Shown: positions 39,454 through 47,277 of the stretch, one piece after another | Layout: every line of letters begins with the position of its first letter | Numbering within the stretch: position 1 is the stretch's first letter | DNA from: CAIUSP01 sp964594365 | GTDB lineage: Bacteria > Actinomycetota > Thermoleophilia > Solirubrobacterales > 70-9 | Reading direction: 5' to 3' | NCBI GenBank assembly: GCA_964594365.1 | Contig: CAZQMB010000010.1 | Coordinates: 1 to 49,443 of the forward strand | Length of the DNA: 49,443 nucleotides | Notes under the pieces: generated by a model | Told to the model about the DNA's origin: nothing | Seen by the model: only the letters and a program-made list of their open reading frames with translations | The model's database searches: none | Made by a program: the position numbers and the translations under genes

Positions 39454-40839
39454 ATGTCGCAGATGGAGTCAGGAAACGTATCCCCCGCGCGCGAGCGCGG
39501 ACAGGAGAAGGGGCGCTCGGAGCGTCCCAAGCCGAGAGAGCGCCTCGAGCTCGAGATCGAGAAACTCGCTTTCGGCGGCAACGGGATCGCGCGACTCGAC
39601 GGATATGTGATCTTCGTCTCGGGCGCACTGCCGGGCGACCGGGTGGTGGCCGAGATCGGCAAGGCCAAGCGTGGTTATGCCGAAGCCAGCGCGATCGAGA
39701 TCCTCCAACCCAGCCCCGACCGGATCCCGGACCGATGCGACCACGGAGGCGACCCCTGCCCGGGCGCTCCCTGGCAGGGGCTCCCTTACGACCTCCAGCT
39801 CGAAGCGAAGCAGGAGCAGGTGACCGACTCGCTCGACCGGATCGGCGGAGATGCACTCGCTGGCTATGAGTTGCTTCCGATCGAACCGGCGGTGGAGCAG
39901 TGGCGCTATCGGAACAAGCTCGAGTACAGCTTCGGAGACCACGATGGGGATCTGGTGCTGGGCTTCCATGCTCGTGGTCGATGGGACGAGATAGTCGACG
40001 CGAACGACTGCCTGCTGGCGTCGGAGGCGAACAACCGCAAGCGCAACGAGATCAGGTCATGGGCCGAGGAGGCCGGGCTCGAGGCCTACGACCTGCATGA
40101 CCGGATGGGCACGCTGCGGAATCTCGTGATCCGTGAGGGGAGACGGACCGGTCAACTCCAGAGCAGGCTGGTCACCTCGGTTGCGGAGATACCCCGTCCA
40201 CCAGTCGACCTGCACACGATGATCGAGGGGGAGTCGGGCAGCACCGACGGGCCCACCGGCGTGCTCGGCGCCGAGCACCTGCTCGAGGAGCTCTGCGGCC
40301 TGGAGGTGATGATCGGACATCGCGCCTTCTTCCAGACCAATACCGAGATGGCCGAGATCCTCTACGGGATCGCCGGAGAATTCGCCGACCTGTCCGGAGG
40401 AGAGCGCGTCTTCGACCTGTTCTGCGGAATCGGGACCCTCGGCCTGACCATGGCCGAGAGAGCCGGGGAGATCTGGGGCGTGGAGATCGTTCCCGAGGCG
40501 ATAGCCGACGCCGAGGAGAACGCGAGGAGGAACGGGATCACGAACGCGAACTTCATGGCAGCCGATGCCCGGATCGGTATCCGCCCCTTGCTCGAGACGG
40601 CCGGGAGGCCCGACGTGGTCGTGGTCGATCCTCCGCGGGCGGGACTCTCGAAGAAGATCGTCCGGCGACTGATCGAGTGCGAGGCCCCACGGATCGTCTA
40701 CGTGTCGTGCAACCCCACCACCCTCGCCCCCAACGCCGTGCAGCTCGCTGAGGCCGGCTATAGGCTGCGTCAGGTGAAGCCGGTCGACATGTTCCCCCAG
40801 ACACCGCACATCGAGTGCGTGGCGGTGCTCGAGAAGTGA
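39454..40839 (+). CDS. TrmA/RlmD-family RNA (uracil-C5)-methyltransferase
   Basis: 461 aa. N-terminal TRAM domain (~30-85, LELEIEKLAFGGNGIARLDGYVIFV), a cluster-binding insert, and a SAM methyltransferase domain with FDLFCGIGTLGL, VVVDPPRAG, the nucleophile C419 (YVSCNPTTLAPN) and E453 (PHIECVAVL). It makes m5U in 23S rRNA or tRNA. The usual [4Fe-4S] motif C-x5-C-x2-C is altered: C95 and C102 are present but the third position is A105 (CPGA), with C186 as the distant Cys. Cluster binding is doubtful. Its stop overlaps the next GTG (GTGA). Confidence 0.9.
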   Translation: MSQMESGNVSPARERGQEKGRSERPKPRERLELEIEKLAFGGNGIARLDGYVIFVSGALPGDRVVAEIGKAKRGYAEASAIEILQPSPDRIPDRCDHGGDPCPGAPWQGLPYDLQLEAKQEQVTDSLDRIGGDALAGYELLPIEPAVEQWRYRNKLEYSFGDHDGDLVLGFHARGRWDEIVDANDCLLASEANNRKRNEIRSWAEEAGLEAYDLHDRMGTLRNLVIREGRRTGQLQSRLVTSVAEIPRPPVDLHTMIEGESGSTDGPTGVLGAEHLLEELCGLEVMIGHRAFFQTNTEMAEILYGIAGEFADLSGGERVFDLFCGIGTLGLTMAERAGEIWGVEIVPEAIADAEENARRNGITNANFMAADARIGIRPLLETAGRPDVVVVDPPRAGLSKKIVRRLIECEAPRIVYVSCNPTTLAPNAVQLAEAGYRLRQVKPVDMFPQTPHIECVAVLEK

Positions 40840-41624
40840 GCCAGGCTCGGGCGTTCGGCGTTGCCGCAGGTCTCGACCCCGAGGTCGCAGCACCACTGGC
40901 TGCGCGATGCGAGCAGCTGGGCTATTCGGCGATGTTCTCGAACGACCATCCCGGCGCGAAGGGACTCGAGACCCTCGCGGTGTTCGCGCAAGACGCGTCT
41001 GAGATCGATCTAGGCGTGGGCGTGATCGCTATCGACCGCCAGGACCCCGCCGAGATCGCCGGCGACATCGAGCGGCTCGGCCTGGACCGGGAAAGACTTT
41101 GGCTCGGAGTCGGTGCCGGGTTCTCCAAGAAGCCACTCACCGCGATGAAGGAGGCGCTGCCCGATCTCCGCGAGGCGCTGCCCGGAGTGAGGTTGGTGCT
41201 GGCGGCGATGGGGCCGAAGATGTGCGAGTTCGCGGGGGCCGAATGGGACGGGGTCTTCTTCAACTGGATGACCCCGGGATTCGCAGCCCAGGCCCGGGAG
41301 CGAGTCGAAGCAGGTGCCGAGGGAGCGGGTCGCGAGACCCCGAAGGTGATGGGATACGTGAGGACGGCCGTGGGTGACGATGCGGCCGCCCGGTTGGCCA
41401 AGGAGGAATCGTTCTATCGCGATCTCCACGACGGATATCGGAACCACTTCGAGCGGCTCGGAGAACCGGAGGGAACGGTGGGTGTGGCCGCTGCAGATGC
41501 CTCCGCCGCGCAGCAGGGTCTGGATGAGTTCGAAGCTCTGGACCTGGTCGTGGTGAGAGGCCTCGCGAGCGCCAAGCTCGACTCGATGAGTGCCGTCGCC
41601 GAGGCGGCGGCACCCAGCGCCTGA
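40836..41624 (+). CDS. Luciferase-like (F420-type) oxidoreductase
   Basis: 262 aa, TIM-barrel fold of the bacterial luciferase family. It opens AFGVAAGLDPEVAAPLAARCEQLGYSAMFSND, with IDLGVGVIAIDRQDPAEIAGDIERL and LWLGVGAGF, the regular pattern of F420-dependent reductases of actinobacteria. At 262 residues it is short for the family and lacks a C-terminal insertion. Cofactor F420 rather than FMN is inferred from the host group. The start GTG overlaps the methyltransferase stop by GTGA, so the two are translationally coupled; a functional link is not obvious. Confidence 0.8.
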   Translation: MSQARAFGVAAGLDPEVAAPLAARCEQLGYSAMFSNDHPGAKGLETLAVFAQDASEIDLGVGVIAIDRQDPAEIAGDIERLGLDRERLWLGVGAGFSKKPLTAMKEALPDLREALPGVRLVLAAMGPKMCEFAGAEWDGVFFNWMTPGFAAQARERVEAGAEGAGRETPKVMGYVRTAVGDDAAARLAKEESFYRDLHDGYRNHFERLGEPEGTVGVAAADASAAQQGLDEFEALDLVVVRGLASAKLDSMSAVAEAAAPSA

Positions 41625-41632
41625 AGCGTTCC

Positions 41633-41809
41633 TCAGCCCTCTTGCTCGGGGTCCAACTCCACCTGCTCGTCAGCGCAGGAGGCACACAGGACCTCGGGTG
41701 AATCGGTCCCTTCGACTATCGCCGCTTCCTTCTCGGCGTCGGTCAGGGGATTGCCGCAGCTCGAGCAGTTGTCGGGCAGCTCTTCGATCGATCTTTCCTC
41801 CAGATCCAT
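41633..41809 (-). CDS. Small zinc-ribbon protein
   Basis: 58 aa, found by hand translation of the minus strand. Two CxxC knuckles (NCSSCGNP at ~14-21 and LCASCADE at ~41-48) would bind one zinc; the rest is strongly acidic (start MDLEERSIEELPD, end VELDPEQEG). Function unknown; zinc-ribbon proteins of this size are often adaptors in transcription or translation. TAGACT 7 nt before the ATG gives it its own leaderless promoter. Tail to tail with the F420-type gene. Confidence 0.65.
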   Translation of the reverse strand: MDLEERSIEELPDNCSSCGNPLTDAEKEAAIVEGTDSPEVLCASCADEQVELDPEQEG

Positions 41810-41816
41810 ACCGCCG

Positions 41817-41822
41817 AGTCTA
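41817..41822 (-). promoter_or_regulatory. -10 box (TAGACT) for leaderless start at 41809
   Basis: TAGACT on the minus strand, 7 nt before the ATG of the zinc-ribbon gene. Confidence 0.5.
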
Positions 41823-41842
41823 GGGATGCGAAGGGCTGCTTT

Positions 41843-42475
41843 CTAGTAGGGAGGCAGCTGGGCGTACCAGTCGCCCAGCACGCGGAAGGAGGTCCAGAAG
41901 CGTTTCTTGGCCTCCTCTTCGTCCAGAGAGAGATCGATGTCCGGCACGAAGAGCACGTCGACGGTCGGGGTAAGGCGCTGTACCTCTCCCTCGATCTCGG
42001 CGACCGGCTCGGAGAGCGGCAGCTCGAGGTCGTTCAGAGACTGGAGCGCATCGATCCCCATGACCACGATCATCCTCGGGTTCACGATCGCGATCTCCTC
42101 GGCCACCCGCGAGATGCACTCGGAAGAGGCGTAGCCGGGCTCGGTCAGCGGACACTTGCAGCAAAGGGTGCCGAAGACGACGATCGGATCGATCGCCAGC
42201 CGCTCGAAGCTCTTCATCAGCGCATGGCCGGATCGTCCGAAGAAGGCCACTCCCTCCTCGATCTCCGACGAGGTCGCGGAATGCTTCAGCATCATGATGT
42301 CGGCCTGAGGGTGACCCGAGCCCTGGACGGGCATCACGTCACCTCGAGGACAGTCGGCGCAGGACGAGAGATCACTGCCTAGTTCGTTGAGCTCGCGGAT
42401 CGCGCGCTCGAGGTACTTCTCCTTTATCTCGTCTTCGGTCGTCTGCACGGGTGGTATCTCTTTCTCCGCGCTCAC
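41843..42475 (-). CDS. Uracil-DNA glycosylase-superfamily Fe-S protein, divergent
   Basis: 210 aa. The layout follows family 4-type glycosylases: a helical start, C39-xx-C42 (SSCADCPRG), then FFGRSGHALMKSFERLAID (the PFVGRSGxLL block), VVFGTLCCKCPL with C105/C106/C108, C120 in EPGYASSEC, and IVNPRMIVVMGIDALQSL. The spacing C-x2-C..C-x14-C suits a [4Fe-4S] cluster. However, the catalytic GEAPG motif is replaced by LKHSATSSE (63-71) and the second HPS-type motif by VPDIDLS, so uracil excision is doubtful. GTG start with AGGAG 6 nt upstream. It follows the GT-B/PHP gene by 20 nt. Confidence 0.7.
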   Translation of the reverse strand: MSAEKEIPPVQTTEDEIKEKYLERAIRELNELGSDLSSCADCPRGDVMPVQGSGHPQADIMMLKHSATSSEIEEGVAFFGRSGHALMKSFERLAIDPIVVFGTLCCKCPLTEPGYASSECISRVAEEIAIVNPRMIVVMGIDALQSLNDLELPLSEPVAEIEGEVQRLTPTVDVLFVPDIDLSLDEEEAKKRFWTSFRVLGDWYAQLPPY

Positions 42476-42495
42476 ACCGAACTCCTACGCCTGCA

Positions 42496-44448
42496 TTACT
42501 TCTTTCCCGCTTTGGCAGCGGACTTGCGGCGCTTGGATGTGTCTTTGTCCGAATCGTCACGAAGATCGAGCGACTTGCCGCCTCTGCCTCCGCTGGTCTG
42601 GAGGAACTTCAGGGTCTGGACGTAGGCCAGATTCTTGTGCTTGCGCACGATCTCCGCCTCTCGCATCGATTCGAGGAACTCAGCGGGGCCATCGAAGTCC
42701 CGCAGACGGATCATCACGCTGCCGAGTCCCTGGGCGACGTGGCTGTCCGAGCCCGCGCCGGGGATGATCCGGTACTTCTCGGCGAAACGGACCGCTTCCT
42801 CGTTGAAGGAGTTGAGCGCGACTCTGGGGTTGAAGATCTCGAGGATGTCGATCTGATCGACCACCTTGGTCAAGTGCTCGTAGTCGGGAACCGCATGCAG
42901 TCGATCGAACGGATGCGGAACGTAGACGAGCCCTCCCTGACGGCGGATCTCGGCGATCGTCTCCGCAAGGGACATTCCGCGGTCGATCTTCTCCTCGATG
43001 AACAGACCGATCACCTCTCCCTCACTGGCGGTCTTGACCTCCTCGGCCACGATCACCTTGATGCCGCCGATGCGTTCGGCGATCTCCCGCGCCTCGAACG
43101 CTCCGGAGATCTCGTTGTGGTCGGTGATCGCTATCGCTCCGAGGCCCCTCTCCTTCGCCGTCTCCAGCAACACCTCGGCCGGGGTGGCGCAATCGGGAGA
43201 GTGGTCGGTGTGCATGTGCAGGTCACAGTGGATGAAGGGGCGTGAACGGATCCGGCGCCTGATCACAGGGTCGCCAGCAGGGTCGTGCCGGCGGGAGGCG
43301 ATGCGCGTGTACTCACCTTCGATCTCGTCGATCGCCTCGTCCCAGGTCCTCCCCTCGAGCGCCTTCCGACCGGCGGCGGCGAGCCCTCGCCGAACCTTCG
43401 GGTTCTCGATCAGACGACCGATCTGGTCGGAGAAGGTCTGCGCGTCCCCGACCGGGAAGAGCAGCCCCCTCTCGCCGTCTGCGAGTACCTCCTCGTAGAG
43501 ATCGAGTCCGGAGGCGACCACTGCCGCATCGCCCCCGACCGCCGAGGTGAGTCGACCGGCCGCAGGCAGTACTCCAGACGAAGCGAAACATGCGATGTCG
43601 GCCCCCGCGAGGACCTGATCGGGCGAGGCATCATCGGGTCCGAGCACGGTCAGCCGGGTGCGTAGTCGAGCGCCGAGCCTCGACGCCACGTCCAGCTCCG
43701 AGGGTGCCCAGACGACCAACTCCCAACCCTCCAGCGGGAGCAGTCGGCGAAGCGCGCTGCCTACCAGCCGGAGCGCCCCGCGCTCCTCGGTCGCGCAGTA
43801 GACGATCCGGATCGGTGCCTTCGCTCCGGTCGCTCGCCGAGGAATGGGATCGACCTGATCCACGCCCGGACCGACCTCGAGATACTCACCCGGGAAACTG
43901 CGCTCGAGGATCTCCGCGGTGGCCCGATAAGAAGCCATGCGTGAGTCGGCTCGGCCGAACAAGAGCTCGACCAGCGGTCTGGTCACCTGAGTGGCGACTG
44001 CTCGCTCCGCGACCTCGTGGAAGGTGGCGACGTTGAGTGAGCGACTGTGGCGAAGGGCGATCGAACCCGCGCTCGGGGCGAAGGGGTCATGGACGTGGAC
44101 GATGTCGATGCCCTCGAGGTTGAGGATCTGTTCGAGGGTCCGGCGCAGATCGAGCGGGAGCGGAGGTGGTTTGCGTCGGGCCCCGGTTGGCAGCGGGAGA
44201 GTCTGACCGATGCCGATCAGGCGGGCGCGGCCCCTGACGAACAGGTCGGAGGCGTCGACCGCGCGGTCGATGGACTTCCGCGACTCACGGACCGCGGTGC
44301 GCGAGTAGGTCGGCGCGGCGATCGCCACCCGGTGACCCCTGGCAGCCAGCCCGTCGGAGGTGCGGGAGATGAACTCGGTGATCTCGTGTGACTCGTCCCA
44401 GGGCCGAGGACAGACCTGGACGATCGAAAGTCCTTCGTCTTGTGGCAC
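42496..44448 (-). CDS. GT-B glycosyltransferase (GT4-like) fused to a PHP phosphoesterase
   Basis: 650 aa. Residues ~5-385 have the two-Rossmann GT-B layout of GT4 enzymes (HEITEFISRTSDGLAARGHRVAI; VHVHDPFAPSAG; LEVGPGVD; VVASGLDLYEEVLADGERGLLF). Residues ~405-620 are a PHP domain with intact metal-site motifs HMHTDHS (H411, H413), ITDHNE (D443, H444), VPHPFDR and GSDSH. The GT4 EX7E motif, expected around 294-302, is absent: that stretch is LPAAGRLTS. The last ~25 residues are Lys/Arg-rich. It is next to inositol-phosphate synthase and a phosphatidyltransferase, so a PimA-like or phosphate-removing step in inositol-lipid synthesis is my inference. GTG start; TATCCT (44456-44461) lies 7 nt upstream. 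Confidence 0.82.
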   Translation of the reverse strand: MPQDEGLSIVQVCPRPWDESHEITEFISRTSDGLAARGHRVAIAAPTYSRTAVRESRKSIDRAVDASDLFVRGRARLIGIGQTLPLPTGARRKPPPLPLDLRRTLEQILNLEGIDIVHVHDPFAPSAGSIALRHSRSLNVATFHEVAERAVATQVTRPLVELLFGRADSRMASYRATAEILERSFPGEYLEVGPGVDQVDPIPRRATGAKAPIRIVYCATEERGALRLVGSALRRLLPLEGWELVVWAPSELDVASRLGARLRTRLTVLGPDDASPDQVLAGADIACFASSGVLPAAGRLTSAVGGDAAVVASGLDLYEEVLADGERGLLFPVGDAQTFSDQIGRLIENPKVRRGLAAAGRKALEGRTWDEAIDEIEGEYTRIASRRHDPAGDPVIRRRIRSRPFIHCDLHMHTDHSPDCATPAEVLLETAKERGLGAIAITDHNEISGAFEAREIAERIGGIKVIVAEEVKTASEGEVIGLFIEEKIDRGMSLAETIAEIRRQGGLVYVPHPFDRLHAVPDYEHLTKVVDQIDILEIFNPRVALNSFNEEAVRFAEKYRIIPGAGSDSHVAQGLGSVMIRLRDFDGPAEFLESMREAEIVRKHKNLAYVQTLKFLQTSGGRGGKSLDLRDDSDKDTSKRRKSAAKAGKK

Positions 44449-44455
44449 GACTTGG

Positions 44456-44461
44456 AGGATA
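44456..44461 (-). promoter_or_regulatory. -10 box (TATCCT) for leaderless start at 44448
   Basis: TATCCT on the minus strand, 7 nt before the GTG of the GT-B/PHP gene and after the ino1 terminator hairpin. Confidence 0.5.
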
Positions 44462-44496
44462 TCCCCCGCCGCTGGAGCGGCAGAGGGGCTCGAGGG

Positions 44497-44517
44497 TGAC
44501 CTCCGGGCGGGAGGTCA
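44497..44517 (-). terminator. Hairpin spanning the ino1 stop codon
   Basis: TGACCTCC (44497-44504) and GGAGGTCA (44510-44517), loop of 5. The ino1 stop codon (44515-44517) is part of the stem. Confidence 0.65.
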
Positions 44518-45735
44518 GGCCTTCTTCGAGCTGCCCTTCCCCTTGGCCTTGCTCTTGGCCGCGGGCTTCTTCTTCGCCTTGACGACCTTGCCCTTGGCAG
44601 CACCCCTCTTTGCGGGGTTGGCGGTGATGAAGTCCTCGGTCATCTGACGCGCCTCGGGATCGGGGCGCTGATTGTGAGGCGACTTCATCAGGTAACTGGA
44701 GGGACCATCGAGCTGGCCTGCGATCCCGTTGTCGAGAGCGAGCTTGATCAGCCTGACGGCGTCGATCACGATGCCTGCGGAGTTGGGTGAGTCCCAGACC
44801 TCGAGCTTGAGCTCGATATTCAGCGGCACATCACCGAAGGCACGACCCTCCGCCCTGATGTGGGCCCACTTGCGGTCGGTTAGCCACGGCACGTAGTCGG
44901 ACGGTCCGATGTAGACGTCGTCCGCCGGGAGTTCGTGGTCCATGATCGAAGTCACGGCGTTGGTCTTGGAGATCTTCTTCGACTCCAACCGCTCGCGTTC
45001 GAGCATGTTGTAGAAGTCCATGTTCCCGCCGACGTTCAACTGGCTGGTGCGCTCCAGACGGACACCACGATCGGCGAAGAGTCGCGCGAGTTGGCGGTGC
45101 AGGATCGTTGCGCCGACCTGGCTCTTGATGTCGTCGCCGATGATCGGCAGACCGGCCTCCGTGAAGCGCTTGTCCCAGTAGTCCTCGCGGGCGATGAACA
45201 CCGGAAGGCAGTTGACGAATCCGACGCCCGCCGTGAGCGCCTGCTCGACGTACCACTTGGTGGCCTCCTCGGAGCCGACCGGCAGGTAGCAGACCAGCAC
45301 ATCGGTCTTGGTGTCCTTGAGGATCTTGACGATGTCGGCAGTCTCGCCCGGCGCCTTGGTGATCTTCTCCTTCAGGTACTTGCCGAGTCCGTCGTGGGTC
45401 ATCCCGCGATGGACCTTGACCCCGAGGTTCGGCACGTCGGAGAACTTCATGGTGTTGTTCTGACCGGCGAAGATCGCCTTGGAGAGGTCCTTGCCGACCT
45501 TGTCAGCGTCGATGTCGAAGGCGGCGGTGAACTCGATGTCCTTGACGTGGTACCCGCCGAGATCGACGTGCATCAGGCCCGGGACCTGCTCGGAGGGGTC
45601 GGCATCCTTGTAGTACTCGACCCCCTGAACGAAGGAACTCGCGCAGTTGCCTACGCCGACTATCGCTACCCGAACCTTGCCGTCGGGCGAACCGTTACGT
45701 GAAGTGCCGCTTGCCTTGCCGTTTGAGCCGCTCAT
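44515..45735 (-). CDS. ino1: myo-Inositol-3-phosphate synthase
   Basis: 406 aa of the short actinobacterial type. It makes L-myo-inositol 1-phosphate (= D-3-phosphate) from glucose 6-phosphate with bound NAD. Blocks: VAIVGVGNCASSFVQGVEYY (NAD site), LMHVDLGGYHVKDIEFTAAFDID, SQVGATILHRQLARLF, LNVGGNMDFYNML and KLEVWDSPNSAGIVIDAVRLIKLALD. The catalytic core ends at ~370; a Lys/Ala-rich tail (AKGKVVKAKKKPAAKSK) follows that the mycobacterial enzyme lacks. AGGAGG lies 12 nt before the ATG, a long spacing. It belongs to the inositol-lipid neighbourhood with the phosphatidyltransferase 93 nt upstream. Confidence 0.96.
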   Translation of the reverse strand: MSGSNGKASGTSRNGSPDGKVRVAIVGVGNCASSFVQGVEYYKDADPSEQVPGLMHVDLGGYHVKDIEFTAAFDIDADKVGKDLSKAIFAGQNNTMKFSDVPNLGVKVHRGMTHDGLGKYLKEKITKAPGETADIVKILKDTKTDVLVCYLPVGSEEATKWYVEQALTAGVGFVNCLPVFIAREDYWDKRFTEAGLPIIGDDIKSQVGATILHRQLARLFADRGVRLERTSQLNVGGNMDFYNMLERERLESKKISKTNAVTSIMDHELPADDVYIGPSDYVPWLTDRKWAHIRAEGRAFGDVPLNIELKLEVWDSPNSAGIVIDAVRLIKLALDNGIAGQLDGPSSYLMKSPHNQRPDPEARQMTEDFITANPAKRGAAKGKVVKAKKKPAAKSKAKGKGSSKKA

Positions 45736-45828
45736 TGGTTGCTACATCCTCCTATGGATGGGAATGGTGGGTGAAAGTGCGCTTGCGGAAAGTGACTGAC
45801 TCGCCGCCGTGCAGCAGGAACCGACAGG

Positions 45829-46455
45829 CTACCGGGCCTCGCCCTCGTGTAGGGCTTTGCGCACGTGCCAGACCCTCTGGAAGACGGTGATCGTGGTCAA
45901 GAGCGCCATCGCGTAGATCGCCGGAGCCAACAGTTCGATGTTGAAGATGCCGGCTCCCTCGGCGAACACGAGACCGATCGAGAGGATCACCACCCTGACC
46001 GGCCTGGTCGCCCAGCCGACCGTGCACTCCACTCCCAGTGCCTCCGCGCGGGCTCTGGTGTAGCTCACCATCAGCGACCCGAGGACGACGACCACACACA
46101 TCGCGGCAGGGAAGGTCTCTCCCTGGCTCGCGAAGTAGGCGGCAACTGCGGTGAGCACCACTCCCTCCTCGATCCGGTCGAGGGTCGAGTCGAGGAACGC
46201 TCCGAAGAGCGTTCCCTTCCCCGACGCCCTCGCGTAGCGGCCATCGAGGGTGTCCATGATCGATCCGACGATGAAGGCGACACCGCCGAGCAGGAACAGT
46301 TCCTGCCAGATCAAGACCGCCGCGAGCAGGTTTAGGACCAGCCCGACCATCGAGATCGCGTTGGGAGTGAGCCGCGACTCGATCAGCCGATCGCGAACTG
46401 CGATGGACCGGTCGCTCGGGGCGGTTCGCTTCCTGGATACCTTTCCGTTGGTCAT
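45829..46455 (-). CDS. CDP-alcohol phosphatidyltransferase, probable phosphatidylinositol(-phosphate) synthase
   Basis: 208 aa, six hydrophobic helices. The full family signature is present: D68-xx-D71-G-xx-A-R..G85-xxx-D89-xxx-D93 (MDTLDGRYARASGKGTLFGAFLDSTLD). It exchanges the CMP of CDP-diacylglycerol for an alcohol. Position next to ino1 makes inositol 1-phosphate the likely acceptor, as for mycobacterial PgsA1; glycerol-phosphate is the alternative. The ATG follows directly on the stop codon of the PAP2-type gene, so they are co-translated. Confidence 0.88.
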   Translation of the reverse strand: MTNGKVSRKRTAPSDRSIAVRDRLIESRLTPNAISMVGLVLNLLAAVLIWQELFLLGGVAFIVGSIMDTLDGRYARASGKGTLFGAFLDSTLDRIEEGVVLTAVAAYFASQGETFPAAMCVVVVLGSLMVSYTRARAEALGVECTVGWATRPVRVVILSIGLVFAEGAGIFNIELLAPAIYAMALLTTITVFQRVWHVRKALHEGEAR

Positions 46456-47277
46456 CTAGACGGCGATGGTCTCAGCATGGTCGGAGGTCAAGCGTTTCTC
46501 GACCCTGAGGGCCCACCGAGGATTCGCCCAGGCGAACGCCGACGCCACCCCCAGCGCCAGCAGCGCGGTGAGCGCACCGAACACCGCATCCAGCCACCAG
46601 TGATTTCCGGTAGCGCAGACGATGTAGGTCATCAGGAGCGGGTAGAGGAAGAAGAAGACCTTGGCGAACGGGTTCCTCAACAGATAGGCGAGTGACCAGG
46701 CGAGGATCAGCGACAGCCCTACGTGCATCGAGGGGACCGCAGCGAACGGGTTGAACAGTGGATTGCCGGGATCACTGAGGATCGGCCGGTTGCCGGTCAC
46801 CTCCTCGGAGAGGGCGAAACCGAGGTCCTCGAAGAACCGGGGCGGGGCGGTCGGATAGGCGAGATAGGCGAGTACCGAGATCCCCATGGCAGCGATGACC
46901 ATGTTCCTCACGAAGGGGTAGCTGCCGGGGCGGAACAGGTAGACGAGGAGGAGCATCAGGCACGAGCCCCTGAAGTGGAGGTTTGCGTACCCCCAGGCCG
47001 TCGCGTCCCCTACCCAGCCCTGCTCCAACCCCCACCTCTGCAGATCCGGTTCGAAGAAGAGACCGAGGGATCGCTCGATGGCGAGCAGGTCGCGGGCGTT
47101 GTCGAAAGCGAGCCATTGCGGTCCGACCACTGCTCCGCGGGCGTAGCGCCACGCGTAGTAGGCCGCGGCGATGATCAGCAACTGGAGGATCAGATCGAGC
47201 GGACCACGCGGGAGGATCCGATCGAGGAGCCGGGGTCGATCCACACCCGACGAAGCGCTGACCGCGGCCTCAGCCAT
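46456..47277 (-). CDS. PAP2_3-type membrane phosphatase/inositolphosphotransferase-like protein
   Basis: 273 aa from the ATG at 47277, six hydrophobic helices. The lipid-phosphatase motifs C2 and C3 are seen as FAAVPSMHVGLSL and ATGNHWWLDAVFG (His-His-Asp), with YPTAPPRFF before them, a layout shared with Aur1/IPC-synthase-like and DUF PAP2_3 proteins. These move or remove phospho-head groups on the outer membrane face. The frame is open to 47313, but the ATG at 47277 overlaps the upstream stop in ATGGCTGA and is preferred. A close paralogue lies at 48865. Confidence 0.82.
   Translation of the reverse strand: MAEAAVSASSGVDRPRLLDRILPRGPLDLILQLLIIAAAYYAWRYARGAVVGPQWLAFDNARDLLAIERSLGLFFEPDLQRWGLEQGWVGDATAWGYANLHFRGSCLMLLLVYLFRPGSYPFVRNMVIAAMGISVLAYLAYPTAPPRFFEDLGFALSEEVTGNRPILSDPGNPLFNPFAAVPSMHVGLSLILAWSLAYLLRNPFAKVFFFLYPLLMTYIVCATGNHWWLDAVFGALTALLALGVASAFAWANPRWALRVEKRLTSDHAETIAV

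Noticed and set aside
42496..44448. PHP domain as part of a DNA polymerase (PolX/DnaE)
   Set aside because: The partner domain is GT-B, not a polymerase, and no nucleic-acid binding module is present.
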